Made by a program: the position numbers and the translations under genes
Assembly: GCA_003427395.1 (NCBI GenBank)
Contig: BFEA01000076.1
Span: 1,480,583-1,544,582, forward strand
Direction of reading: 5' to 3'
Length of the DNA: 64,000 nucleotides
Source: Chara braunii
Lineage: Eukaryota; Streptophyta; Charophyceae; Charales; Characeae
Notes under the pieces: model-generated
Seen by the model: only the letters and a program-made list of their open reading frames with translations
Told to the model about the DNA's origin: nothing
Databases searched by the model: none
Shown: positions 48,191-60,883 of the stretch, piece by piece
Numbering within the stretch: position 1 is the first letter of the stretch
How the letters are laid out: each line of letters opens with the position of its first letter

Positions 48191-48869
48191 AGAAGGCAAG
48201 TCTCATTTTTCCCTCCTCCTTTCTCCTCTCCTTTCTTTCCTTCTTCTTCTTCCTCTACTTTGCGTGCCACCTTCTTCCTTTCCGCGTTCTCCGCTCCTTC
48301 TTCTTCGTTTTCTTCTCCTACTACTATTTCTCCCGCTATCTTTCTTACCACCTTTCCCGCACGAGTCGCCATTCTCTACCGCGTGATCATCTCTCCTCCT
48401 TAAAGCGGTAAGTTCTGTTCGGAGTTCTCCTTGAAAAAAAAGAAACTTTGACGTCTCGAGATCGTTCTCTCACGATCTGCTCTACATCGCCCCTCTCCCG
48501 ATGACGTGAGTCGGTATCAAGCGGGCTAAGCTTGATGTCCCGGATCTGTAGCATGTGAGAGAATGGACTTGCCCGAAATTTGGGGCAAGTGCATCAGGAT
48601 AAGTTTACAAAAAGAGATTCGTACACATAAAAGAAAACAAAACAAAAATAATTCAACAAGAAATAAGAGAAATATAACAAATCCAAAAAGAAAAAAAAAG
48701 AATAAAATAAAAAATCTAACTGCTAACTCCCCTAGACTGCCAAGTGTCGTGCGCCGGTTTTCAAATGGGACTAACTGTAACTACTATAACTAACTTTAAT
48801 CGAGAGGTCACTGGTTCAAACCCCGCCGACTAAGCCTCGGTGAAACTGTTGTGAAGCTCCGTGACAAAA

Positions 48870-48951
48870 GGAGCTAGCTCAGGGGTCGGTTGGATTCGTT
48901 CTCTGCATCCATTGCTTGACAACCCATACCTAAACCTACTGAGCTAGCTCC
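48870..48951. repeat. 13-bp inverted repeat hairpin
   Basis: GGAGCTAGCTCAG at 48870-48882 pairs perfectly with CTGAGCTAGCTCC at 48939-48951. The left arm with its loop (tagctcaggggtcgg) resembles a tRNA A box, and ggttcaaaccc near 48809 resembles a B box, but their order is reversed. Copy 2 (58225-58308) has a mutated left arm. Confidence 0.5.
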
Positions 48952-49598
48952 CACTCTTGTCAAGAGAGGAGCCGCTCAGGTATATGTAGAGGATTGGGGT
49001 TCAACCACCTAGTGGCCCGAACCCATTTTTAAGTCCTCGCGTGCGCACGCCTGCCGACCTGCATGCCTGTCCGAGTGCTTGTCGGCTTGAGTGTGTGTGT
49101 GACCCGCAAGGACACTTAATTGATCGAAAGATCCGAAAGGTCAGTACTTAGTTGTGGGCGAGACATTGAGGGTCGCGGCGAGGAAAACACTCAAGTGGCG
49201 GGTAGACCGGTACCACACCAAGTAGAGATAGATATGTCGAGTACTCAAGGTTGAGCAGAAGAAGACAAAAGTTGGTATTTTTAGAGGCCCAGTACCGGTA
49301 GGTAGACAGGCACCAGCCCAAGTCTCAGTATGTGTTGTAGCCCTATCTTACACAGTACTAACCCAATCAACCTCTTGACCTTTTCGGTCGGAGGGTATTA
49401 CTACTGATCCTAACCATCACAACGCGTCCATAACGACGAGCGAGAATACTCTCAAAATTTTCTCACCAATTTGCCCCGGCCTCGATGGCCGAGGAATACG
49501 TTTCGAGTGTCACGCCAAAGCACGCACACCCTTTCCATTTAGATAGGCTCCGTCATGTTAGTCGACGTCGTCACTGTGTCGAATGCAAAAGCATGGTC

Positions 49599-49620
49599 AA
49601 ATACCCTTGTAAGGGTATTT
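49599..49620. repeat. Palindrome at end of duplicated segment
   Basis: aaataccctt and aagggtattt form a 10-bp stem around gt. It occurs near the right end of both duplicated copies (about 58957-58978 in copy 2). Confidence 0.7.
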
Positions 49621-49628
49621 GGTTCGAC

Positions 49629-52600
49629 AGTATTCCCAGACCCTATTAAGCGACGTCCCCGTCGCTAAGAACGTTTATCATGATCGTTCATACAATTCCT
49701 CTTTTGATCGTTTCCCATGATCAAATTAACTGATAAAATATGATAAGATCGATAATACCACAGGACAGATGATACAATACAATACAATACAATACATGTA
49801 CTTCTCTTCCCTGTTTGAAAGAGAAGGCGAATCCCTTTCCCAAATAAGGCGCATCTTTGATAAGTGGATAACCAAATCCGAGTCTCTAGATTGAGATGCG
49901 GTCAGATTCACATTGTCTCCCTTGATACATTCTACCATCGCCGGTTTCTAACCCGGGTCTCGCACATAATAAAACTCACAAACCAAACTCAATGAACCAA
50001 TGGTGGGGATATTGGATCTGTACTACCATGGTGAACGTTACCAAGAGAGACAACAACCATCTTTTCCACATCTTTAGACTTTCTTCCCAGATCCTCGTTG
50101 GTTGTCTGAGGAGTCATAGAACTTGCCCCTTTGGACGCGGGTTGTAACCTAAACCATATTACCGTCCCACCGAAGTCTAATGCGAGGGGATCATCAGATC
50201 TTTGTCTTAACCCACCACAACCCGGTCCATCAGGCCAGATCTGCGGCCCACTGTGTCGTTATGTTAACAGTGGCTCCCGTATTGGTTACGCAATAACGGG
50301 TAAATCATTCCAGCTTCTAGACCTGACTCTCGACCCCTCTGATAACTACCTGAGTTGATCCACAATAGGGCGGTCTCGCTTCATGTTTCAACTCTAGGCC
50401 AAAACCAGAAGGTTCGTTGCCTGGTTATACTTGGTCAGCAGCCAATGCTGGGAGTTACGTTCCAACGATGCCAATTTTTCACCATAGGCTTGGTAATTTA
50501 GTCTCTCAGACTGACCTCCTGAAGTGGATGAACGATGTTCATTTCAATATATACCAAAAACAATTCATAATTCATTGACAAATTTACCCCCCTCGTCGGG
50601 TTGCCTTATTGGATGAACGATATGCATTTCAATATATACAAAAAAAAATAATATATGAACCAACCAATAAGAACAAATTCCTCATCATCGTCAGATTGCC
50701 AAATAGTGGAAGAACAAGGGGCATCGTCAGGTTGTGGTCATGTCTTCCTATCTCGATCACAACTCAGTCAGACACACGTCTCGGGGATCTCTCAAAATAC
50801 GTAAAACGAGCTAAAAAACCAAAATAAATATAAAACTTTTTGGCTTTCACAATACCATTGATGCAAAAAATATATTTTCAGAACATCAACAATTCCAAAC
50901 GATCCTATTTCGGGATCCTTTAATCTTATCTCAGACTAACCCCATTGGGATGGTGAACGGTGCCCTCTGTAAAATATACATATTTTAAAAGAAGCTCAAA
51001 TGAGGATACATCTCATGTGTCTTTTCATTGCAGGACCCATCTTTTGGTGTCCCTCCAATAATTTTCATGACTAAAAATAAGGCTCAATTTTTGAAGTCAT
51101 CGTCAGCCTTCCATTTTGGGGTTAGATCTTAAATAATCCAAATAAGAACCGACTCAATAACGTATCGTACGAATACATCTGTAATACTTGTGTCCTAGTA
51201 TTAATCAGAACGTACTCAAGGAGGATTAAACCTTATTGAGATGATCATCAAAGATCAAAATATCATATCATGTCAATCAAATCACAACCAATATTGAAGA
51301 AACAATTCAAAGACAATTTTTACTATACGCAGGGTTTTCCTCCTGTTTTCACGAAACTTTTACAATACACATGTAAACGACATTCTTCTGCCATAAAAAA
51401 TAATATAGTGTGAATAATAAGTAATATTACAAAGAGATGTTTGAACTGTAAAGGAAGTTCATGAAAAATTCAAACCATTCAATCATATCACTGCAGACAA
51501 ACATCAACTGATAACTTGCACGAAGAATGAGAACAATAATTACAATAAAGTATCACAAGAACAAATACAATGAAGATACAAAATAACAATGACATAACAT
51601 TTATTTGCTCCTTTTTGTTTAACAATGAAGAACAATATTGTGTCGAGAAGTGGTGTAATCCTACCAAAAGGATAGTATCTCAGATCCTTAGCCCCGCTCT
51701 AGGACTGAACCTCACCACGTTTCCCTCCGATTTCAATGTCGATATCCCATCAGTATACTGCCAACAGAGTCGAACGACCTCATTTCACATACTCCAGGTT
51801 GGTTAGGCCTTGACCATGGAGATGTGGTGACCCTGCCCGACATAAGGTTAGGCAACCACTCCTTACCTCATGGCGAACAACAACCGCCTTCCTTATAGGC
51901 AGCGTCCTAACAAGGCCCTAAATATCTTCCCCCCCTTCGATGATAGTATAGTCACTTCTTTTCTTTGGAAAAGGCGACAACACCTCACTATGGACCAGGA
52001 ACATTGTTCTGGCGTGAGTCTCACTACCACCTACATGACTTTTCTATACCATTTTTAAGCGGTTCGGAAAAATATCAATCAACGTTGCAATCTTTCAAAT
52101 GACAGTTTCTGCATATCGAGAGAATTTCTTTTCTTCAAAGGTGGGTCACTCCATTCACCTCCAGCCCCATGTTACACGTGAATTTCATACAGTTTTTCTA
52201 CCCTTATTGAATAAAGCAATTCATAAACACAGTCAGTCAGGTACAAACAATCATCAAGCAATCGATAAATATGCATACATAACAAGTTACAAATTTCACT
52301 CATCAAAGAACAGGACATACAATGATTCATTACTTAAACATATATTATTCACTCTCACATGCATTCATTCATACTCATTCATATATATTACCATAGTGGG
52401 AATAAGCAGTTTTATCACTTTTTATATAATACCGGAGTTTCGAGGCGTTGGATAACCCTCAAGTGAATACTCTCATACTCTGAATAGATTGAGTATAGTA
52501 TTGAAAGAGATAGTTATTTAAGTAGCTAGCCTTATATCTATTTTTTTACATGATACAATTTCCAATGCTCAGCCAATAGATAGAGTTCGAGTCTATGCAT

Positions 52601-54239
52601 ATATCTTTCAAGAATTCAATAAATCTTATCAGACTCTTTATGCAATGACTCTAGAAGCTAATTTATTATCATACTCTATCATATGTAACCAAAATCGATA
52701 CATATCTTTCATGTAGATAACCCAATATTATGCTCTCTATACTACTCGCCTCTAAGGCTTAGTTTGTCACTAAGTGGTTGATGAAATAATTAATTTATAT
52801 CTTAGGATTAAATATTATTCTAATAAACAACCCTATCAATTAAACCCCATATCACATTGACCTAATGTTATAAACTTGTTCCTACCAACTAGCCGACCTC
52901 TAACTATTGAGATAACTAAACATAGTATCGCCCCCTTTTATTTCATTCATCTACTCATATCATCTCACACTATATTTATAATTGATTTTCTAGAGTCTCT
53001 TTATCAAACAAATCACAAGCTTGCTCTTTCGCAATCTATACCAAAGATCGAGGCTCCTCGTACTAGAGTAGACCTGATATACGTTAATTCACTGCCACCT
53101 AAATGTACCTATCAAATAGATGACTTCGATACAGTATAATGTTGGCAGCTTGACAATTTTATATATGTTCTCGTAGTTTCACTATATCCAATAGGCTTTC
53201 AGAGAGCGTAGTTATTTTAAACACATAGTTCTAAATGCATATGTTGCACGATACAACATGCAGAGTTAAACTCTTATCGGGAGACAAAATCTATCATTAG
53301 GACCTATATCATATAGTTCTTAAGAATTTGATGATCTATTTAGATTATGTACCAATAATTAATAGGGTTAGTTTATTTTACAATCTTATAGTCAGAATAG
53401 ATGACGCATGTTCTTGCGAACACACGTGGTCTTCAACTAGGTAACCTAACAATCATTACACTTTTCCAGGGTTTAACGGGTCTATTCGACATTCACATAC
53501 ATCATCAAACTCCAAAAGGGAACTAGCAGTACGCATTGTCTTTCTGTCCCTACCTCAACGAGACTCTTTCTAGTCTTTCAAGAGAGGTGTTATAATGGCA
53601 GGGCATATGGGATATATAATCTTGCATTAATCTCCATGGTATGAAAAACCATTACTAAGTCAATCTGACTTACCCTTTTGTAAACTTCTTGACAATGATC
53701 TTGATTAGGGATTTAAGCCTCAATAGAACAAGTGTTCCGGTCTTGCTAGCTCCGGACACGACAAGCAACACTTAAATTCACTATGGTTGTCTTTCCGACC
53801 ATTCCCCTATATGGTGGGTAAGGGATAACCCTGCCTAAATAGTTATAGCATAAAAAGGAAAGTGCAGACGCACTACATAAGAAAGGATCCATCGATACGA
53901 CTTACAAATCGAAGGGTGAATCATGTACGCACGATGGTGGTAGAAGCGCATGTCGAGAAAATTTGAAGAAGGACGGTTAAGTATAAGTAAGGAGGTAGGA
54001 TGGAGATAGAGGAAGAAAAATCTTATACAGGAAAGTGATTCAAAGCATGGTAAGAAATAATATAGTATTTTTTGCAAAAGATACTAAGTCACTTTATCAA
54101 AGGAGGTCGAATGTTTGTGTTTGTCACCTTGATAACCGCATAATCCCATACCATCTTTTTTCCCTTCTCTTTTCTCATTTTTCCCCCTTCAATCCTTCTC
54201 TCCTTTTTGTGAAGTAAAGAGATAGATCGTTAGTAATCA
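49629..54239. other. AT-rich stretch, no recognised gene
   Basis: About 4.6 kb are of clearly lower GC than the rest. All frames are short. It has an AATAC pentanucleotide run (about 49773-49797), a repeated block gaacgatrtkcatttcaata (50531 and 50613), and occasional hairpins such as CTTAGT/ACTAAG near 52759. One frame (52876-53139) has a faint TKH...FI pattern seen in Copia RNase H ends, too weak to call. It may be a decayed stem-loop chain or a decayed element interior. Confidence 0.45.
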
Positions 54240-54650
54240 CTCATACCATCCATCAGTCATACCCAAACAAGTAGTAGGGTTACTCACACGGGAGCATCCC
54301 TCTACTGTCCAAAAACAAGCACCTCATTCCTTCCCTCGTTAGTTGACCCCGAAATCAAACAAGTATTAGGATGACCCCACATGAGTTATCCTGCTACCAG
54401 TTTGATGCGTAGGAGATTAGTCAAAACAACTCTTAGTTAAGTTCTCCTCACCGTTCACCTATCTTGCCTATGCGTTGTGTATGAGCATGAGGCATGCCGA
54501 CCCCACGGGAGTCCTCACTCCTCTTGTCAAGTGGTTTTCGCTATGCATATTTTAGTTAGTGGCAGAAATAGTTTGTATGAAACTATTTCCTCACCCATTT
54601 TTTAATACCAAGCAAATCATCCGGCTGAAGATAAGGTATAGTTCCCACGG
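54240..54650. repeat. Stem-loop chain, third instance
   Basis: Units such as GTAG...GGG/CCC...CTAC (54271-54306) with a CACACGGGAG core repeat with varying stems (for example gtattaggatgaccccacat, and gcatgccgaccccacgggag). It abuts the start of duplicated segment copy 2. Confidence 0.6.
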
Positions 54651-55378
54651 CTCTGGTCATACCAATCATAGTATCTATTGTCGCTTCTCTCTGTTTGGCG
54701 GCCACTGCTCAGCCTAAACTACTCACCTATCCTATCAATATTCACGCAACAGGCTCACTTTGACACTCGACGACCAATGTACATGACGTCATCACCATAG
54801 CCGACCTCTCTTCATGTACCAGGTATGTGTCTCGTCACCCTCAATCAGACCTTGATAACCCCACTCTCGCCTCCTTCCCTGAAGACCACCGATCACCCGT
54901 ATCACCCCCTAACTTCCAACCGACCATTAGTAACAGCTCCCCGTTACATTGCAATCACATCCAAGCGCACTTGATCAGACCCGCGTCCATGTGCATTTAA
55001 AAAATAATAAAAAGTTAAAACGACAAATAAAATAATAAAATAAAACCATAATAATCAATAATATTAAAGTATAAAAAGCAAACCAATAATTATAATGATA
55101 ATACATAATAATAATGATAACTATAATAATAAGAATAATAGTAATAAATAATACTGTATACCGGCTATCTTTCCCGTACAGTACAGTCAACAAAGAGTGA
55201 GTCTCAGTATGTTTAAGCAAAGTCATTGCATAGCTCCAACCCTCCCCCTCTCGTATCCTTCTTCTCCCTCGCCGCAATTCTCTTCTCCTCCTCTGTGCTA
55301 TTCTACTTCTCTTCGTAACTAAGATAAAGTCGCTATGATAATAGTAATAATAATAATGGTAGTAATAATTGTAACCAC

Positions 55379-55418
<40 letters not shown>

Positions 55419-56371
55419 CAAGGAAAATGAGTAATAGAGAACGTAAGAAACCAAGCAACATCACACACATGAGACCAAATAGTCGTGACCTCGAACCAAA
55501 AGAAAAATTGCATCACGAGTCCCACCAAAAAAGAGCACACCAAAAACTCATAAGTGACAATGTTTGAATAGTCTCATTATCATCATCAACAAAGGATCAA
55601 TGTCGATATCCTATTTGGAGCTCGACACCCAGACTACTAATGGTAGATCCTATCTAGCCTATCTATAATGCCGCTAATGACGTCAACAACTCCCTGAAGT
55701 AAGAGCAGATCTCGACCAGTGTTGTTCGCCTCAAGCACCAGGTATGTCTCTCGTATCACTCACAACCTCGATCCCCAACTCACAGATGCCCCATACACCC
55801 AAGAACCACCATGCGCCTCATCCGGCAAACAGCAACACAGCTTGGCTATGGTTGCCTGCTCCTTCTTCTTCTTCTTCTTCTTCTTCTTCTTCTTCTTCTT
55901 GTTCTTCTTCTTCTTCTTCCCCCTCTTTCTTGCGTTCTCTTCTCCTTCCTACTGCGCAACAGACTTCTCCTCCGTCTAAATGGTAATCGTGACCTCGAAC
56001 CAAAAGTAAAATTGCATCACGAGTCCCACCAAATAAGAGCACACAAAAAACTCATAAGTGAGAATATTTGAATACTCTCATCATCATCATCAACAAAGGA
56101 TCAATGTCGATATCCTATCTAGAGCTCGGCACCCAGACTACTAATGGTAGATCCTATCTAGCCTATCTATAATGCCGCTAATGACGTCAACAACTCCCTG
56201 AAGTAAGAGCAGATCTCGGCCAGTGTCGTTCGCCTCAAGCACCAGGTATGTCTCTCGTATCACTCACAACCTCGATCCCCAACTCATAGATGCCCCATGC
56301 ACCCAAGAACCACCATGCGTCTCATCCGACAAACAGCAACGCAGCTCGGCTATGGCTGCCTGCTCCTTCCG

Positions 56372-56402
<31 letters not shown>

Positions 56403-56819
56403 TTCTTCTTCTTCTTCTTCTTCTTCTTCTTCTTCTTCTCCTTCGTCCCCCTCTTTCTTGCGTTCTCTTCTCCTTCCTACTGCGCAACAGACTTATCCTC
56501 CCTCCAAATGGTAAAATCAGACGAACTTCTCACCACACCCTCAACGACTACTGCCAAGATCACCGCGATCCCGACTCTTCACCATGTGTGTGTCTGATCT
56601 ATAACAATCAATAGGAGCGACGACCAATGTGTACAGAGGGCAGAGTTGTAATCAGCGTGAGCTGATGACTCACGCTTACTAGCATTCCCCGTTCAAGGTC
56701 GATAGTTACAACAATCTATCCCTATCGAGATGAACCTTAAGACAATTACCCGGGCCTTTCGACCCAGGCAAAGCAATCACCGGACTCATCGGTGTAGCGT
56801 GCGTGCTCCTAGGTAAAAC

Positions 56820-56896
<77 letters not shown>

Positions 56897-56938
56897 CACA
56901 CACATACACACACACACACACTTNNNNNNNNNNNNNNN

Positions 56939-56982
<44 letters not shown>

Positions 56983-58986
56983 CACACACATACACACACA
57001 CACACACTTGTAGTAGTAGTATAGACTTTCCTTGTTATAGCGGCAGATTCTCTCGATTTCGTTCATCCTCTCGATGAAGTAGCTTGGGATCAACCGCGCG
57101 ATCGGACACACACACACACACACACACACATACACACATCCAATCAATCAAGCGTGACATGTATATTTTCACGTTCTTAGCGGTAAATTAATTCGATTTT
57201 GATTATCATAATGGTAACAGTTTGAAATCGGCGGCGCTATGTACACTCTCACACTCACACACACATGCACACACACACAGTAGTGTATGTTTCTATATCA
57301 TAGGGGTAAATATGATATGATTTCGCTTATCCTATTGGTGAAAGTATGGTAAGGTCGGCCACGGAGTTGGAGACTCATCCGTTTTTTCTCCCCCGCTCCC
57401 TCGCTGTCGCCGCCGTCGTCGTCGGCACCATACACCCGCAACCAGGGGAACCACTCGAGGTACGTTGCAGAGAGTTTCTTGTAACTGAGATACACAGTCC
57501 GCGACTGGATCGTCGCCATTATTGGCCGCCATTATCGACCGCCAAAGGAGAAGGTAAGTCGCATTATCCCTCCCCCGTTCTCCTCTCCTTTCTTTCCTTC
57601 TTCTTCTTCCTCTTCTTTGCGTGCCTCCTCCTTCCTCTCCATGTTCTCCGCTCTTCTTCGTCGTTTTCTTCTCCTACTACTATTTCTCCCGCTATCTTTC
57701 TTACTACCTTTCCCGCGCGAGCCGCCATTCTCTACCACGTGATCATCTCTTCTCCTTACAGCGGTAAGTTCTGTTCGAAGTTCTTCTAAAAAAAAAAAAA
57801 CTCCGAGGTCGCGAGATCGTTCTCTCACAATCCGCTCTACATCACCCCTCTCTGGATGGCGTGAGTCGGTATCGAGCGGGCTAAGCTTGATGTCTCGGAT
57901 CTGTAGCATGTGAGAGAATGGACTTGCCCGAAATTCGGGGCAAGTGCAACAGGATAAGTTTACAAAAAGAGATTCGTACAAATAAAAGAAAACAAAACAA
58001 AAATAACTCAACAAGAAATAAGAGAAATATAACAAATCCAAAAAGAAAAGAAAAGAATAAAATAAAAAATCTAACTGCTAACTCCCCTAGACTGCCAAGT
58101 GTCGTGCCTCGATTTTCAAATGGGGCTTACTGTAACTATTATAACTAACTTTAATCTAGAGGTCACTGGTTCAAACCTCGGCCGACTTAGCCTGGGCGAA
58201 ACTGTTGTTGAGCTCCGTGACAAAAGAAGCTAGCTCAAGGGTCGGCTGGATTCGTTCCCTACATCCATTGCTTGACAACCCATACCTAAACCTACTGAGC
58301 TAGCTCCTACTCTTGTCAAGAGAGGAGCCGCTCAGGTATATGTAGCGGATTGGGGTTCAACCCACCTATTGGCCTGAACCCATTTCAAAGTCCGCGCGTG
58401 CGCACGCCTGCCGACCTGCATGCCTGTCCGAGTGCTTGTCGGCTTGAGTGTGTGTGTGACCCGCAAGGGCACTTAATTGATCGGAAGGCCCGAAAGGCCA
58501 GTACTCAGCTGTGGGCACGGCATTGAGGGTCGCGGCGAGGAAAACACTGAAGTGGCGGGTAGACCGGTACCACACCAAGTAGAGGTAGATGTGCCAAGTG
58601 CTCAAGGTCGAGCAGAAGAAGACAAAAGTTGGTATTTTTAGAGCCCTAGTACCGGTAGGTAGACAGGTACCAGCCCAAGTCTCAGTGTGTGTTGTAGCCC
58701 TATCTTACACAGTACTAACCCAATCAACCTCTTGACCTTTTCGGTTGGAGGGTATTACTACTGATCCTAACCATCACAACGAGCGTCATAATGACGAGCG
58801 AGCATACTCTCAAAATTTTCTCACTGATTTGCCCCGGCGTCAATGGCAGAGGAATTCGTTTCGAGTGTCACGCCAAAGCGCGCACACCCTTTCCATTCAG
58901 ACAGGCTTCGTCATGTTAGTCGACGTCGTCACTGTGTCGAATGGAAAAGCATGGCCAAATACCCTTGTAAGGGTATTTGGTCCGAC
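54651..58986. repeat. 4.3-kb duplicated segment, copy 2
   Basis: It is collinear with 45941-49628 and longer because of an internal tandem duplication (about 55480-55984 repeated as 55985-56520) and longer CA tracts. A 15-N gap lies at 56924-56938 within CA repeats. TGACGTCA boxes are at 54784-54791, 55678-55685 and 56182-56189. Confidence 0.75.
55480..56520 (+). repeat. Tandem duplication of about 0.5 kb inside copy 2
   Basis: Each unit runs from cgtgacctcgaaccaaaag through a TGACGTCA box, accaggtatgtctc and a CTT tract to tctaaatggtaa or tccaaatggtaa. Copy 1 has a single version (46790-47310). Confidence 0.8.
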
Positions 58987-59434
58987 ACCGTGCAACGTGT
59001 ATCTGTGCCATCGTGCATCTGTGTGACTGTGTATCTGCGTGTGTCACTCTGCACTGTGTATCTGTGTCACCGTGCACTGTGTATCTGTGTCACCTGTCTG
59101 TGTGTTCCATTGTGTCAATGTGTGTCTGTCACAGTGTGACTGTGTATTTTTACTGTGTCTGTCTCTATCTGTGTTACTGTGTATGTCACAGTGTCCGTGT
59201 CACACTGTGTATGTGTGTTTTTCACTGTGCATGCATGACTGTGTATCTGCCCAGTCCTTATGTCTGCGTGTTTCTGTTTGTAGCTCCAGTCGGTCTGTCT
59301 ATGTGTTTCTGTTTGTCTGTCTTGTCCGTCTGTCTGTGTGTTTTTGTTTGTCTGTCTTTCTGTCTCTATCTGTCTGTCTGCCTTTCTGTCTGTCTGTCTG
59401 TCTGTCTCTTTTTGTCTGTCTGTCTGTTTGTCTG

Positions 59435-59506
<72 letters not shown>

Positions 59507-59512
59507 CGCTTG
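58987..59512 (+). repeat. TG-rich, TCTG and CT microsatellite region
   Basis: An irregular tgtgtcact/gtgtatctgtgt array (to about 59260), related to 9350-9425, passes into tctgtctg and then a pure ct run (about 59443-59504). The frames reading Cys, Val, Leu and Ser here are low-complexity. Confidence 0.85.
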
Positions 59513-59517
59513 AGAAT

Positions 59518-59639
59518 CTTGACTATGAATACATCTACTGCTCCTCCGCTTTCTCCCTACTACTAACTTATGCGGATACTTGACTATGAATACATCTACT
59601 GCTCCTCCGCTTTCTCCCTACTACTAACTTATGCGGATA
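59518..59639 (+). repeat. 61-bp tandem duplication, 2 nearly identical copies
   Basis: The unit begins ttgactatgaatacatctac and ends acttatgcggatac. The two copies differ at most at the last base, so the duplication is recent. Confidence 0.9.
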
Positions 59640-59877
59640 TGGCCGCCTTCCCTCTCAGTGCGGCGCTGCCCAACAGGGCTCTCATGCGGATGGTACTCGC
59701 AGATAGCGCTCAAGCGCTTCAACAACACTTCCACACTTCTCACGAATGAGCAATCTCTTTGAAATGTAACTGGCCAGTCCTTATATTGAATTGGACTGAG
59801 CTCCAACTCGTTCCGACCTCTGCTTCCTTCGGCTCGACCTCGACCCGGTATCATATGCCCACGGCCTGCGTAGCACG

Positions 59878-60225
59878 GCGAACGTGTTCGCACCCCTTCA
59901 CATTCGTGCGAACATGTTCGCACATTCGCGCGAACAGCTAATGAACATGTTCGGGCTAACATAATTTTTTTTTGTAAAAAATAAAATAAAAAAACATAAA
60001 AACAAATTCGGTTTTTGATTTTTAACTCATGATTGGTTACGAATTTGAACATGACTCCAAGGCAAAAGTTGCTTGTATTATTATTTTACATAGCATATAT
60101 GTTTTCCAGATTTTTCTGAGATTTGTTTTTTTTTTTTTTTAATATTTTTTATGTTCATGTTCGGAGGGTTTTGGGCATTTGTTCGCGTTTGGGCGAACAT
60201 GTTCGCGTTCGCCTCCGAACGAGAA
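59878..60225. mobile_element. Small AT-rich element edged by CGAACATGTTCG palindromes (MITE-like)
   Basis: The left edge has cgaacgtgttcgc, cgaacatgttcgc and gaacatgttcggg (59880-59955). The right edge has gttcatgttcgg and gcgaacatgttcgcgttcgc (60150-60215). The middle is very AT-rich. Both ends together form imperfect inverted repeats starting near gcacgg and ending near cggtgc. No target-site duplication was established. Confidence 0.4.
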
Positions 60226-60232
60226 CACGGTG

Positions 60233-60442
60233 CTACTCAGAGCATGCATAAAGGAAGATCTGACGAAACGAGAATGCCTGCGACGGGCCAGTGAGTTCAT
60301 CCGCGAGCACCGAGCAGGAGTCCTTACGTGCGTGACATTTCAAACGAAGGTGACGTACGAAGTGATAGTATGCTCGGTAGGGTACTTGCGCGCGGAGTTG
60401 TTTTTTTATGAGATGGTAGCGGAGGCAAGGAGAAGAGTATGA
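60233..60442 (+). pseudogene. Accessory ORF a of second retrotransposon (5' truncated)
   Basis: The open frame has no ATG at its start and abuts the palindrome element, which may have cut it. It includes KRECLRRASEFIREHRAGVL, then EVIVCSVGYLRAELFFYEMV and ARRRV. Its strand/helix pattern is loosely like the 60884-61399 frame. Family unknown. Confidence 0.35.
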
Positions 60443-60883
60443 GTCAGTACTCTGGTTGGTATGACGGGAGCACGGACTAGAATATAAAGGGGTCTGCGGA
60501 GTCCGAAAAAGATGCAAAGTCTATAATGAAAGATGAAGATGAGAGGGTGAAGAGAGTGAAGGAACATATTATAGAACCTGTGTTAAAACGGGTCAAGGAA
60601 TTGGGCAACAAGATTCGAGAGTGTGGAACCTGCAAGAGCAAGAGTAATCTGATTAGAATATAAGTCGCGACGAAAGGACTAGAAAATGTTTTTAGAGAAG
60701 ATCAAGAATTTATTAAGAGGTGGAGACTTAAATTCTTGGGAAGCGTGAAGGTTAGAAATCTTCGGCGCGAACAATCAGGGCAATCGTCGGAAGTGACAGG
60801 GCGACCAAAGGAAACACCAAAAAACTACAGAGCGAAAAAAGGAGGGAGCCGCGGAGAAAACGCCCGAACAATGATAGGAGACG

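Larger units (their letters stand above)
45941..49628. repeat. 3.7-kb duplicated segment, copy 1
   Basis: It matches 54651-58986 collinearly, from tctggtcataccaatca to the palindrome aaatacccttgtaagggtat and the following gacaa-like end. It contains two TGACGTCA boxes (46074-46081, 46982-46989), AAT, CTT and CA microsatellites, a minus-strand conserved frame (47953-48190) and a 13-bp hairpin (48870-48951). It starts TG and ends CA, like an LTR, but no primer site or polypurine tract was found beside it. Confidence 0.75.

Noticed and set aside
48790-48830. tRNA gene suggested by ggttcaaaccc
   Set aside because: The T-arm stem does not pair, and no D-arm or anticodon arm could be laid out upstream.
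52876-53139. Possible Copia RNase H end (TKH then FI pattern)
   Set aside because: Only a few residues fit, the neighbouring frames give no integrase or RT, and AT-rich sequence yields such patterns by chance.
56706-57147. Frames of Cys-Val and His-Thr repeats
   Set aside because: These are CA/TG dinucleotide repeats spanning a gap of N.
58977-59566. Cys/Val/Leu/Ser-rich frames of about 175 codons that look like membrane proteins
   Set aside because: They come from TGTC/TCTG microsatellite and are open in two frames at once, so they are not genes.
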